Notes under the pieces: model-generated
The model's database searches: none
Seen by the model: the letters and a program-made list of their open reading frames with translations, nothing else
Told to the model about the DNA's origin: nothing
Source: Ophiocordyceps camponoti-saundersi (nom. inval.)
Lineage: Eukaryota; Ascomycota; Sordariomycetes; Hypocreales; Ophiocordycipitaceae
DNA length: 64,000 nt
Assembly (NCBI GenBank): GCA_003339415.1
Contig: PDHQ01000081.1
Span: forward strand, 62,001 to 126,000
Direction: 5' to 3'
Translations under genes and position numbers: made by a program
In this document: piece after piece, positions 1 to 11,782 of the stretch
How positions within the stretch are numbered: position 1 is the stretch's first letter
Layout: each line of letters starts with the position of its first letter

Positions 1-1004
1 CCCAGGACACGCTCCCCAAGCGACAGACGACGTTCCGCTGGTTCAAGGGTCAGCTCATCGGCAAGGGCACGTACGGGCGCGTGTACCTGGGCATGAACGC
101 GACGACGGGCGAGTTCCTGGCGGTCAAGGAGGTCGAGGTCAACGCCAAGGCGGCGGCGGGCGACCGCAGCAAGATGAGGGAGCTGGTGACGGCGCTGGAC
201 CAGGAAATCGACACGATGCAACACCTGGACCACGTCAACATCGTGCAGTACCTCGGCTGCGAGCGCAAGGAGGCGAGCATCAGCATCTTCCTGGAGTACA
301 TTTCGGGCGGCAGCATCGGGTCCTGCCTGCGCAAGCACGGCAAGTTTGAGGAGTCGGTGGTGTCCTCGTTGACGCGTCAGACGCTGTCCGGGCTGGCCTA
401 CCTGCACCGCGAGGGCATCCTGCACCGAGACCTCAAGGCGGACAACATCCTCCTCGACCTGGACGGGACGTGCAAGATCAGCGACTTTGGCATCAGCAAG
501 AAGACGGACAACATCTACGGCAACGACAAGACCAACTCGATGCAGGGGTCCGTCTTCTGGATGGCGCCCGAGGTGGTCAGGTCTCAGGGCGAAGGGTACA
601 GCGCCAAAGTGGACATTTGGAGCCTGGGATGCGTCGTGCTGGAGATGTTTGCGGGGAGGAGACCGTGGAGCAAGGACGAGGCTGTCGGGGCGATTTACAA
701 GATTGCCAACGGGGAGATTCCGCCTATACCGGAGGATATACAGGAGACGATTGGGCCTCTGGCGGTGGCTTTTATGATGGATTGCTTCCAAGTGTGAGTT
801 TCCTTATTTCCTACGGATTTCACCAGGTGATGATGTTGTTGTTATATGGTTTCTTGGCTAATTCTCACTTGCTATAGGAACCCGTTTGACCGGCCGACTG
901 CGGACGTGTTGCTCTCGCAGCATCCGTTTTGCGACTTGGATCCGAACTACAACTTCTTCGATACGGAGTTGTACACGAAGATTAAGGAGACGTACAAGGA
1001 TTGA
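1..1004 (+). CDS. BCK1: MAP kinase kinase kinase, BCK1/MKH1 type, C-terminal kinase domain (5' partial)
   Basis: The C-terminal ~305 residues of a Ser/Thr kinase enter from the left edge in frame (codons from base 3). Exons are 1-793 and 878-1004, with an 84-nt GTGAGT..ATAG intron. The domain is nearly whole: glycine loop GKGTYGRV, lysine in AVKEVEV, HRDLKADN catalytic loop, DFG as DFGISKK, and APE as MAPEVV. After the splice it continues NPFDRPTADVLL to a short tail ending in TYKD. The wording RQTTFRWFKGQLIGKGTYGR matches the fungal Bck1/Mkh1 MAPKKK of the cell wall integrity cascade, which phosphorylates the Mkk MAPKK. The long regulatory N-terminus lies outside the window. Other Ste11-like MAPKKKs are possible but fit less well. 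Confidence 0.88.
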
Positions 1005-2868
1005 TGCTGTATGTATAACCATATATAGATACGTGTGATGATTGATGTCGGAGTGGGAGTGGAAAGAGGGGCTTGGTGAAGATGGGGAGATGAGAGGCGT
1101 TGGTTTTATGCATGATGGAAGAGGTGGGAGAGATGAGAGGAAAGGGAGGAGATTTCCTGCTTGGAGTATGAAAGGCTTCAATTGCAAATATGCATGGCGG
1201 TTTGGTGGTTTGGCCTGGAGTATGAGAGGTAATTTATCATCACCTACCTCCTCCATCAGGGCATACATATGGATGGATATAAGTATGAGTACGGAGTATG
1301 CGTAGAACATGGGCAATTACCGGAGCGGATGAGTGGATTTCCATGGCATAAAGGACTTGAAGATGCTGAAAGAGAAAGAAGAGTATCAATTTATGCCCCA
1401 AGTCCGTGCCAACACTTCATTCCAATGCTGTGATGTACGGATAGGAAGAGGGCAGGGTGAGGAATCCTTTACATGCACAACGTGTCAGGGGCAAGGGGCA
1501 TTGGAAGTATGTAGTACAAAGTCCTGCCCGTCCCTCGCGCATTGAGGCATCAAGAGACGGGGGGAGGGATCCATACCACGGAGCATAGGCAAATGTACAA
1601 CATACCATGTATCACGTACGATTTGACTGATCACTCGGCTGTGCCCGAGAGTATATTGTGTTTCCGAGCGTGTTTCATTGGGGGGAAGGAGAGTTTTGGG
1701 TTGAGGTATTAACGAGTCTTGATCGATATATTGAGCCAAGCTTTGGTATTCATCCTGACGTCAGAGCTGCTTTTGCCGGAGAGTTGAGCTTTGCGTCTGT
1801 AATTGTGTCGTTGTAGGTTCAATTGCTTGGCCAGCAGTAGATATTAGGGGGGGGGCAGAGAGAGAGAGAGGGTCTACACACCCCTCTCGGGTGGAAATTA
1901 CCTGCCCGACTGCCTGAAGCCTACCTAGCTAAGCTACGGACGTACAGTACCTAGGTAGGCATCGTCGACGGTTAAGTTTGCTACTAGCTAGGGGGCGCTA
2001 GTTTAGAGGAGTCTTGGGTGGAGGAAGGGAAGGGAGGGGGGGGGGGAGGTAGGGTTAGAGGTTCAGTGAAGATCCTGGCAGGGCTTCAGGTATAATAATC
2101 GCTAAACTCTGCTGTTAAAGATAGGGGTGGTGATAAGAATATACGCATAGCAATGGCTGATATTATACCCCGTATCCGTGCCCCGTTTACGGCTCCATCT
2201 TGGTCGGGGACTTTTACGCCCGCAACAACCAGCCTCACCATTCCAGGACCGGCGGTGACGCACAGATAGATGTATGGATATGTTCTCCGTAGAGCTGCAG
2301 AAGCTACTGGCTCAGTATCCGTATTGAGGCAACAGCATGAGTAGAGCAAACAGGGGGCCACCTGCGTACGTAGTAGTGGTGTAGCACCCTGTCCTCCTCA
2401 AGACGGTACGGATACTCGATAAGCACATACAAACCTGTCTATAAGCATTTCTACCTACCCAATTTCTACCTAGGCAGGCACATATGCAGATAACGAGGGC
2501 TCTCTAATTGAGGGGACCCCCCCCTCCTCTCCTCTGTCGACGACGGCCGACCTGAGTCGCCCTCCTTTTCATCCTTCCAGCGTCTCTCGGCTCCCTCGCT
2601 GGCTTCTGTCGACTCTGTCATTTCTTTTTCCTTCTTCTTCTTCTTCTTCTTTTCTTCTTCCTTTCCTTTCCCATTTCATCTCTTCTCTCTTGTTTACCTT
2701 CCGTCATCGGTCTAGACTCAAACATAGAGACAGTCTCTGGCTCCAACGTTCCAAGAACCGGTCGAAGCTAGATGCGCCATTACCGAGACTCGAAGAATGA
2801 GGCGGCCGTGACGAGGCTTTTCTTTCTTGTCTTCTTGCTTGTCAAGATATCAAATCAGCCTCCTCACC
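1005..2868. other. Intergenic: 3' region of MAPKKK and promoter of GH47 gene
   Basis: No convincing ORF. It holds a purine stretch at 1848-1870, a G-rich run near 2030-2047, a palindromic TACCTAGGTA at 1948-1957 with a degenerate copy near 2467, and a CT-rich tract at about 2540-2700 typical of a fungal 5' leader before the ATG at 2869. Confidence 0.6.
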
Positions 2869-5800
2869 ATGCCTAGACGCAGGTATCGGCTATTCTCTGT
2901 TTGCGCCGTTGTCATCATCTTCTTGCTCTATCGCTTGTCCAACAACTCGTGGGCGGCGCTGCCTCAGCCGGACATCGTCACTTCTCCCGACCTTCGCCCT
3001 GACTTGAACAAGGTCGACGTTTCCTCGCCACCGCCTCTGGTCTCCGACCCGCGACTCGGCGACCTCGCGGCCAAGCAGGAGCCGGCCACGAGTCGTGTCG
3101 GTCCGAACGACGAGTCGTCTGATAAGCATGTCGGCGGAAAGATACCTACACTCAAGAAGGAGCCTGATGGCGGCGGTAACCGGTCACCCACGCTCAAGCA
3201 CGAGCTTGACGGTGACGGAGCCAGGGCCAAGACCCGCCCGCGCCCGCCAAAGGACAAGGCCACCGATGCTGCCGCCCCTCGTGACCCCATCACTGGAGAC
3301 GAGATGCCCTTGTTGACGTGGAAGCATCCGCCTAATAAACAGTCGCCTGTCGGTGACGACAACAAGTTTGGTGATGCTGCCGTCCATTGGATCAAGCAAA
3401 AGGAACACTACCCCGTCCCCAAGGAATCCATCATTACCCTGCCGACGAGGGCCGCCGCAGAATTGCCCAAGATTCAATTTGACTTCCGGCCTGAGTCTCC
3501 CGAGGCCAAGGCTACACGACTCAAGAGGCAGAAAAGGGTCAAGACGGAGCTGGAGCGTTCTTGGGCCGGCTACAAGAAGCACGCCTGGTTGCACGACGAG
3601 CTCTCTCCCGTCTCAGGCGGCCACAGAGACCCGTTCTGCGGCTGGGCTGCCACTCTGGTCGACTCGCTCGATACGCTTTGGATCGCCGGCATGAAGGACG
3701 AGTTTGTCAAGGCCGTAGAAGCAGTCGAGACCATCGACTTTAAACGTTCCCCCCGCGCCGACATACCCGTCTTCGAGACGACGATCCGCTACCTCGGCGG
3801 CCTGATTGCCGCCTACGATGTTAGCGGAGCCACGTACTCTGTTCTGCTCGACAAGGCCGTCGAGCTCGCCGAGATCCTGATGGGAATCTTCGACACCCCC
3901 AACCGGATGCCTATTCTGTACTACCAATGGAAGCCCGAGTACGCGTCCCAGCCTCACATGGCCGGCCAAGTCGGCATGGCGGAGCTCGCGACCCTTTCGC
4001 TCGAGTTTACGCGTCTCGCTCAGCTCACGGCCCAGCACAAGTACTTCGACGCCGTTGAACGCATCACTAACGCCTTGGTCGACTTGCAGAACGACGGCAC
4101 GCTCATTCCCGGCCTGTTCCCCGAAAACCTGGATGCCTCCGGTTGCAACAGAACGGCGGCGAGATCGCAGGACTCGATGAGCTTCCTCGCGAAGCAGCAG
4201 GTCGAGTCTCAGGGCCATTTGAGCGAACCCAAGGGCTACGGCGAAGGCGCCAACGATGGCCCCGACCCGACCCGCGACGTAGACAGTCGCAACCAGAAGC
4301 GCTCGCAACGACGAGATGACGTGCCCGACCCGTCGACCGACCGGGCCGCCTTTGGTTCTCCCTTCAAGGGCAAAGCGGCCGGGCGAGAGGGTCCGTACAG
4401 GGCCGATGGCATCAAGGCCGACTGGGACTGCGTGGCCCAGGGGCTCGTTCCCGCCGGTTCGGGCACGGAAAAGTATCATTTGGGCGGAGGGCAAGACTCG
4501 GCCTATGAATACTTTCCCAAGGTAAATGAACATTCTCCAGGCTGAAACAGTTTAGGTCCGCTGACGGTAGCGGTGATGGCGGCAGCAATACCAGCTGCTT
4601 CGGGGGCGGGAGCCCAAGTACCAGAAGCTCTACGAAGACACGGCCATGGGCGTTTCGAAGTTCCTTCTCTACCGACCCATGGTCGAGGGCCCGTGGGACG
4701 TGCTGTTCCCGGCCACGGTGACGGTGTCGCGAAGTGCGCCTGAGTACCTCCACTACGAGTATTCGGTGGCGCACCTCAACTGTTTCATCGGTGGCATGTT
4801 TGGGCTCGGCGGCAAGCTCTTCTCCAGGCCGGATGATGTCGAGGTGGCCAAGAAGCTCACGGACGGCTGCGTGTGGGCCTACCAGTCGACGGCGTCGGGC
4901 ATCATGCCCGAGCACGGTCTCGTGGCGACGTGCCCCGGTTTGGAAAAGTGCGACTTCAACAAGACTCTCTGGTGGCAAGGCATCGACCCGACTAGGCAGC
5001 GGCGAGATGAAGAGGTGCAGTTGTGGGAGGAAAAGTACGGTTCGGCCGGTGATGCTACATCAAGCGGTAAGCAGAGATGGGGACGACTTGACAAAAGGGC
5101 GGCCGTGGACCTTTCAGGTGCGGAAAAGGCGCCGACGTTCGAGTTTAGCAAAGGATCCAAGTCCAAGCTTCCCGAGTCGCTCCGCATCAAGCTGAACAAA
5201 AAGTACGGTCAGACCGAGCAGACGGAGGAGACGAGCCCGAAGACGACTCCAGGCGGCGCCGACTCTAAGAATGCCAAGGACGACGTTACTAAGGGGCGCC
5301 CGTTACCCGAGAAGCCACAGAAGCCGCTGTCGCACAAGGAGTATGTCGAGAAGCTGCTCGAGGAGGATAACTTGCCGCCAGGCTTCGTCTCGGTCAACTC
5401 AAGGTCGTATATACTACGGTTCGTCGCCATACCCCCTTTATCCCTTTGTTTCTTCTTACACATGGACTGACCCAATTTCCCCCCCCCCCCCCCCCCCCTT
5501 TTCTTTCCCCGCCCCCCCCCCCCCGGGCGCCCCAACGACGCAGCACCCCCACCCGCGCGGCGCCGGACGCGCCGGGGGCGACGCCACTGTACACCANNNN
5601 NNNNNNGTGTCCCCTCTCGCGCCCCCCCCCCCCCCCTCCCCCCCCTCTTTTTCTCGCCCCCCCGCCGGCCCCCCCCCCCCCCCCCCCCCCCCCCCCTTTG
5701 TGGTAGACCGGAGGCCATCGAGTCGGTCTGGTACATGTACCGCATCACGGGCGACCCGACTTGGATGGACAAGGGGTGGCGGATGTTCGAGAAGACGGTG

Positions 5801-6001
5801 CAGGCGACGCGGACGTCAATTGCCAACAGCGCGGTCGACAACGTGCTCCTGAAGGAGCCGAACCCCAAGGACGAGATGGAAAGTTTCTGGATCGCGGAGA
5901 CGCTCAAGTACTATTACCTCCTATTCTCGGAGCCGGATTTAATTAGCTTGGACGACTGGGTGCTCAACACGGAAGCGCATCCTTTCAAGTTGATGCGGTA
6001 A
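2869..6001 (+). CDS. Class I alpha-1,2-mannosidase, glycoside hydrolase family 47
   Basis: Exons are 2869-4521, 4586-5418 and 5707-6001 (926 aa). The ATG at 2869 sits in CACCATG. A short basic N-terminus and a hydrophobic segment ([12 protein letters not shown]) form a type II signal anchor, followed by a ~170-residue low-complexity stem. The GH47 barrel starts around residue 240 ([30 protein letters not shown]), then [44 protein letters not shown] and the calcium-binding NTEAHPF near the C-terminus. The family trims alpha-1,2-mannose from N-glycans in the ER or Golgi, or helps mark misfolded glycoproteins. The protein is longer than typical 550-600 aa members, partly because of an acidic, Arg-rich insert before the first intron. 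Intron 2 (5419-5706) contains Ns and poly-C and is probably artificially long. The exon joins are supported by reading frame and family motifs. Confidence 0.9.
5419..5706 (+). other. Intron of GH47 gene containing assembly gap and poly-C artefact
   Basis: The 288-nt intron holds C runs at 5479-5498 and 5669-5696 and ten Ns at 5597-5606, against 50-100 nt for nearly all other introns here. Homopolymers flanking an N gap suggest a sequencing or gap-closing artefact, so the true intron is probably shorter. Confidence 0.75.
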
Positions 6002-6174
6002 ATGGCGTTGATTTGGGACTTGGTAGAGAAAACGGGGGGGGGGGGGGGGGGGGGGGGGGGTGTTACCCCCTTTCCGGGGGGGGGGGGGGGGTGATTATAA
6101 TAAGACGCGGGCGGGGGGGGGGGGGGGGGGGGGGGCGGGGCGGCGCGGGAGGGGGGTGGGGGGGGGGCGGGGGG

Positions 6175-6232
<58 letters not shown>

Positions 6233-7114
6233 CGGTTCTTACACCTTTGCATGCAGCGTTAGTAGAGTATATATCAGATACGACGGCGTTGAGGGGGAGG
6301 GGGGGGAAGGGTTATGGGGACTGGTTCTTGGGGGGGTTTTGTATTCTTTTGCTTCATCGTTAGGCTCGAATAGATGATGTACGGTGAAGTGTTGTGTAGG
6401 GGGTGGTGTAGAGATTGAGGGAGGTATTGAGGGTGGTGATGGTTGTTTGTGGAGGTTGGTCTCATAGGCGGGTTGTAAGGATGCGTGATTCGTTAGATGC
6501 GACTCTTTGAATGGCTGTATGAAAGGGTTATGGGCATCGTAAGAGATGAGATGGAACTGTTGACTGTAGTCTGTAGCAGTTCAGGTCAATTGACCCATCT
6601 ATGATGCCTCTCTTTAACGACTTCGACTTCAGTTGGCTTAGTTGACGTTCCGTCTAGGTGTAGCGCTGAAGAAGACGTAGTCACTTGTTGAGAATCCTCA
6701 TCCTTTACTATCCTGATATAGTTATCGTATGGAACTTTGGCGCTTAGGTAGAGGCTTCTTCGGAGAGATGCTTGTGATGGCTACTGTACGGGCTTTGCGT
6801 GCATAACGGGAGAGAATGGGCTGTATGAACGGTGTGCAGGCCTTATGCTAAGCCTATTTGCCCTACTACCACATTCTTGACCATCCTTTATTATCAGTGC
6901 TTTACTATTCATTGCTTCTTATGCTCCATGTCGAGAAGTGAGTTTCTCGCTTTGCGTTACTCGTTGTCAAGGTAGTAGGGATGAGGTTGTGAGTCGATTC
7001 ATCACGTGACCTCGCATCCTGGCCTCCTTTCTGTGAGGAGCTGGCGTGAAGCTTTCCATGATATTGATAGCTAGGTAGCGCTACCTCTGTTCCCTCATCC
7101 GACTCCAAGTCACG
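6002..7114. other. Intergenic with poly-G artefact tracts
   Basis: Long G runs span 6034-6060, 6076-6091 and about 6115-6230, interrupted by short degenerate sequence. Open frames here are glycine or proline homopolymers and are not genes. From 6231 to 7114 the sequence is ordinary non-coding DNA in which I recognise nothing. Confidence 0.7.
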
Positions 7115-8712
7115 ATGCCCCGGCAAATTCTCCTGAACAACAGGCAACGGTCCATCGAGTCGGTTGCTTGGGAGGAATCCAATTTTCTTCTCTCCCTCCG
7201 ACATCAGGTCGCTGCCAAGAAGTTCAGGGTCTGGCTGTGGGAGCAGAGAGAGTCGATCGAGGCCGTGGTGAGGCATCAGCTTGGCCTGCGTCGACACGAG
7301 GCCTGCACGGTTCTGCCTCCCGATTCCTGGATACAAGGAGGGTTTAACCTCTGCGTTCTCGTCCGAGTGGACTCCAGAAGGGTCGTGTTTCGATGTCCGA
7401 TGGCTCATAAGCTTGCTGAGCATCATCACCCTGGCACCGTCGACGAGAAAGTCGGCTGCGAGGTGGCGGCGTATGTGTGGATGCAGGAGTTTTGTGCTGA
7501 TGTGCGGATTCCGATGCTTTATGCTTTTGGCTTTGATGATGGGAAACATGTTCGTTGAATCTGCTTGTGCTTGTATGTGTAGACGGTGATGAGACTGACG
7601 ATGCTTCTCTCACTCAGTTCACCCACGTCAGCAAGCGGTCGTTCTTCGTCAGAGCTTACAGTGCTTTCCGGCGATGGATTCATCGCTTTCTTCGTTATCC
7701 CTTGCTGTCCAACTATCGTCGCAACGTGTCTGTACCGGCTATAGACACCGCCTACATGCTGATGGAGTACATCGGTCCCGAGACGGGGCAGATGCTGTCA
7801 TGCACTTGGCCTTTACACAGGCACGATACTGATCGTCGAGCTCGCTTGTATCGCGGCATGTCGCGTATCATGCTATCTCTCGCTCGAATACCGCAGCCGC
7901 GCATAGGTTCCTTTCGCTTCAACACGGCAGACGGGACGATTTCGCTTTCTAATCGACCCTTGACGTGCACCATGATGCTGTTTGAGAACAGCGGAACGCC
8001 GAGGACGATGCAGACTGGGCAATTGTATCAGAACACGGACGGCTTTGTCTCTGATATGCTCACGCTGTATGATGCTCATTTTCTTCATGATCCGCATGCC
8101 GTGCGTAACGCGGACGACGCTCGAGAACGGATGACAATCAGGACATTGCTTCGAGCTGTTGCGCACCATTTCATCTCGACGGAGCGACGGGACGGTCCTT
8201 TTCTCTTACAGTTGACAGATTTTCATCAGAGCAATGTCTTTGTAGACGATGAGTGGAACGTCACCTGCTTGATGGACCTGGAGTGGATATGCGCTCTTCC
8301 GGCGGACATGTTGTCGGTTCCGTACTGGCTTACGGGCTGTAGCATCGACACCATCGTCGACGATGAGTACGCCACCTTTGACGAGGCGAGAAGGGAGTTT
8401 CTGCTCATCATGGACGAGGAGGCGGGGAATGTACCGGCGGAACATGGTCTTTGCGTCACGAGCGTTATGAGATCTGTCTGGGAGTCAAAGGGGGTTTGGT
8501 TCTGGGCGTGCCTGAGGTCGATTAATGCTTGGCTGTTTGTCTTTGAGGATCACATTGGTAAGAGGTTCGGCGCCGGGGGGGATTTGGTGGGTGAGTTGAA
8601 GCTTGTGTCGACTTTTTGGCGGGAGGGGGTTGAGGGGCTTGTTGAGGCCAAGGTTCGGGAGGAGGAGAGATATCAGGCTGAGCTTTTGGCTGTGTTTGAT
8701 GATGGGGATTAG
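7115..8712 (+). CDS. APH/choline-kinase-fold phosphotransferase-like protein
   Basis: Exons are 7115-7549 and 7618-8712 (509 aa), with a 68-nt intron (GTTCGT..CTCAG). The join gives DDGKH-FTHVSK, the usual hinge region of fungal aminoglycoside-phosphotransferase-like proteins. The N-lobe has WIQGGFNLCVLVRV, a nucleotide-loop-like strand. The catalytic loop reads TDFHQSNVFVDD and the metal-binding loop CLMDLEW, corresponding to the H-x-D-x(4)-N and D-x-[DE] motifs of the family. Such genes are expanded in filamentous fungi and their substrates are mostly unknown; drug-resistance function should not be assumed. No signal peptide or membrane segment is seen. The ATG at 7115 is the first in frame, but an upstream start cannot be excluded. 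Neighbours give no functional clue. Confidence 0.7.
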
Positions 8713-9371
8713 TTGGTTGTTGATTACCGGCTTGAGGGGAGTAGTCTTCTGGTCGAAGCGACGTCTGGCTTGTTGGCTTTGTTGCCGGCCTTGTTGAGTT
8801 TCATGTTGTTAAAGTGTTGATGGATTGATGAGCGGATGAAGGGAGAGAGGGCTTGCTGCTTCTACCTTGATATAATACATGTTGAGGAATCTAATCTGAT
8901 CCAACTGACCTGACCTGACCTGATTCTCTCTCGTATACTTGACACAATACACACTTGATGCAGTTAGACTTGGCATAAGTGAAGGGAGGCAACCACATGG
9001 GAATGCTCATTGGGGGAGAGCATCTCACACCGTGGCAAGTCACAAGACTCCTTGGCTAGCTAAAGTGAACTTGAATGGTATGCATAGCTGTGATATGAAA
9101 CCCATCCATCTAATCTGTCTGGGCATTGGATGGGTAGTAGCTATCTTAAGACACGGCGAGGCTTGACCTTGGGAAACCCAGTGGGAAACCTTTACAGCAG
9201 CTATCCCCCCCCCCCCTTCTCCTCTTCCATTACCTTGGGATAGAGTAAAAGGTTTATTATACCCAACTAACCAGCTACACTCACATAGCCAACTCTCACG
9301 ACAAACCCGTTGCTGCTCATCCCTATTGCCTTCACAACCCCTTGCCCACTCCCCATCCACATCATCAGCTC
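8713..9371. other. Intergenic, tail-to-tail
   Basis: Convergent 3' regions of the APH-like and Cys-rich genes. A direct CTGACCTGACCTGA repeat lies near 8907-8922 and a C run at 9205-9216. No ORF of interest. Confidence 0.6.
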
Positions 9372-10019
9372 CTACCATTCGCTCAAATCGTCTTGAAAAC
9401 CTTGATACAACGCATCATGATCACCATAGCCCGGCCCGGGGGTCGGCGTAACAGTAGGACGCGGCGGGATATTATCATTATTAGAGCAATCACGGCCCTC
9501 AACGCAAGTCGTCTCACAGGCATCGAAGCCGCAGAAGCGGTTCTTCGGACTGCACCACCAGGTATCGCCGGCGGAGGTGTGGCAGCAGGTGTGCGTCTTG
9601 GGGATGCAGTTTCCGTGGCACATTTTCTCGTCGTACTGGCAGCGGAGGGGCGGGATGTTGTCGTTGTTCCTGCAGTCGCGGCCTTTGAGGCAGATGGTTC
9701 GGCAGTCTTCCCAGCCGCAGAAGGGGTTGGTGGGATTGCACCACCAGGTTGAGCCGGTGGAACTGTGGCAGCAGGTGTGAGATTTGGGGATGCAGTTTCC
9801 GTGGCACATTTTCTCGTTGCGTTGGCAGCCGTTGTTGTTGTTGTTGTTGCCGTTGTTATAGTTGTTGTTATTGTTGTTGTTGTTATTGCCGTTGCCGTTG
9901 TAAGGGTTTTGGAGCTCAACTGCGGCATATCTCTGTCCAGCAGCAGCAGCAGCGGGAGAGTTGGCCGATATGGCAAAGGCAACCCTGAAGAGGAGAGCGG
10001 TGGAAAGAAACTTGATCAT
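9372..10019 (-). CDS. Small secreted protein with two tandem Cys-rich modules and poly-Asn linker
   Basis: Single exon, 215 aa. The ATG at 10019 starts a signal peptide (MIKFLSTALLFRVAFAISA). An Asn-rich tract of about 30 residues broken by Gly and Tyr follows at residues 42-65. Then come two homologous modules of about 62 residues. Each has a leading Cys, then C-HGN-C-IPK-x-HT-CC, WWC, FCG, three further Cys ending in GRDC, and the tail NNDNIPP: ten cysteines per module. The tail is Pro-rich and acidic. A 34-nt stretch is identical between modules (9598-9631 and 9784-9817), spaced exactly 186 nt, so the duplication is recent or maintained by conversion. No family is recognised. The even Cys count and the signal peptide suggest a disulfide-stabilised extracellular protein, possibly wall-binding or effector-like; that function is inference only. 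Confidence 0.75.
   Translation of the reverse strand: MIKFLSTALLFRVAFAISANSPAAAAAGQRYAAVELQNPYNGNGNNNNNNNNNYNNGNNNNNNGCQRNEKMCHGNCIPKSHTCCHSSTGSTWWCNPTNPFCGWEDCRTICLKGRDCRNNDNIPPLRCQYDEKMCHGNCIPKTHTCCHTSAGDTWWCSPKNRFCGFDACETTCVEGRDCSNNDNIPPRPTVTPTPGPGYGDHDALYQGFQDDLSEW
9598..9817 (-). repeat. Internal tandem duplication, 186-nt period
   Basis: Positions 9598-9631 and 9784-9817 are identical over 34 nt, and the surrounding sequence aligns at the protein level over a 62-codon period. The repeat lies wholly in coding sequence. Confidence 0.85.
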
Positions 10020-11782
10020 TGTTAAAGATGTTGTGAGGTTTGAGGTAGGTAATACGATGAGGGGGGAGAGAAAAGGGATTCGTCTTCTGGGTAGGTGGTT
10101 AGTTAGTTTAGTAGGCAAGCAAACAGGCAAGCAAGCAAGGAAGCAAAGGAGTTTATATACTGCTCATATCTCCCCTCTCCATGGAGTCGCATGCCTACAT
10201 ACTTGGCTTCTTAGTTGACGACTAGTATTGGCATGTAAGAGGGAATGAGTAGGCAGAGTATAGCCTGCCTAGATACTCTCCAACATCCTCCTTACGTGGG
10301 TAATTTGTTTCCTCTACAGCTGTCTGCTTTCCCGAGAATAGCCTGGCCTTGTCTATCGAATACCCCGGGTTTCTCTAGGAAGAACGTGGCTGCCCATCTC
10401 CATTCCTATTCCGCATCTCAGTCAACCCCAACTGTCTCGTCTTGACTTGGTCAACCCGCGTGATAAGGTCTCATCCCCTGTATACACCTACCTGTCTACC
10501 TACCTACCTACACATGTATGTATGTACGCTCCTACTAGACACCAAGACACGATAATGTCTGGCAAAAGGAGGGTAAAAGTCGCCTTCCATATCCTACCGT
10601 CAGCCATCTCTGCTCACTAAGCTGGTCCGACGAAGACGATTCCCATCGACAGAAGGCGAGACAGCGCTACCAGCAGCACGATCTTGTGCCAGATTTGCTG
10701 AGGAACGTGTCTTATCGAGGAAGCACAGTAGAGACTAGGGCTCGTTCATACCAAGGCGATTACGAGAATCTAGACCTTTTCTGCGATGCCTTTCTCTCGT
10801 TGACGCAAGCTGTATAGATTGAGCGGGATATCATATCAGCTGTGCTCGAGCCAGGGAGCTCACTCACTAGATTAGCCGTAAACAGAGCATTAAAGGCGGG
10901 GGAGGGAGATTGACGCAGTACAGTGAAGGCTCAAAAGCCAGGTTTAGCAGTGATTGATAGGATAGTCGTGAGAAGTCTGATGGCTTATAGAGAGCATGGA
11001 TTAACGGCGAGAGGTCGGGCTGCCCACGCTTGAGTCGACATGACGATGAGCGTATATAATGGTCAATTTCTTACTTTGCTATCACATACGGCCATACCTA
11101 CCAGAAAACACGGGATCCCGTCCGCTCTCCCCTAGTTAAACTGGTAAGGGGCAGATTAGTAGTTGGGTCGGTGACGACCAGCGAACACCGGCTGCTGTAT
11201 GTTTTTTTTTTCCCTTTTTGACCCCTGGTTAACAACACTCCATCATTCGTGAAGGGGAGCAGAGATGGCTTCGTTGATGATAGTAAAGATCATGGATCAT
11301 GGGCTGTAACAGGTGTTAAAGTGTGTATAGCGACTCTACATATTTACTACGACTGTCTGTCTTTGGCTGCGGAAGATCCGCCGCACATTAGGTGTGATAT
11401 TTTTCATCTGTACATACATGAATCGTCTTGAGCTACATACATATTCACAAATTCCTCCTGGTCTCGTATTGAGCTGTGCTCGTCACATTTTGCTTCCTTT
11501 GTCCGTCCTTCTTTGGTATAAATCCACGTTTTCCCTTCATATAAAGATGTCGAACCTCTCGCCGGAGAGTAGAAGATGGAGAGAGAGGGGAAGTGCGGTG
11601 TGCAATGTGTATAACAGATGAAACGGTAGGGAAACCCAGAGAGAAGAAGATGGCAAAGAGAAGAAGAAGAGGGAAAATAACCAGATGGCGTCGCGATGCT
11701 TTCATGGCGTCTGTCGAGATGCAAAAAAAGACTTGGTGTCTGGAGATGGTTCTGGCTGGTTCCAATCATCTCCCGTCTGTAA
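10020..11782. other. Intergenic, 1.8 kb, nothing recognised
   Basis: It contains the promoter of the Cys-rich gene (with GCAAGCAAGC-like repeats near 10117-10143) and CCTACC repeats near 10490-10510. The rest has no ORF above about 75 codons with coding character and no tRNA-like fold that I can see. Confidence 0.55.

Noticed and set aside
6013..6377. Glycine- or proline-rich frames of 105-116 codons
   Set aside because: They are translations of poly-G artefact sequence.
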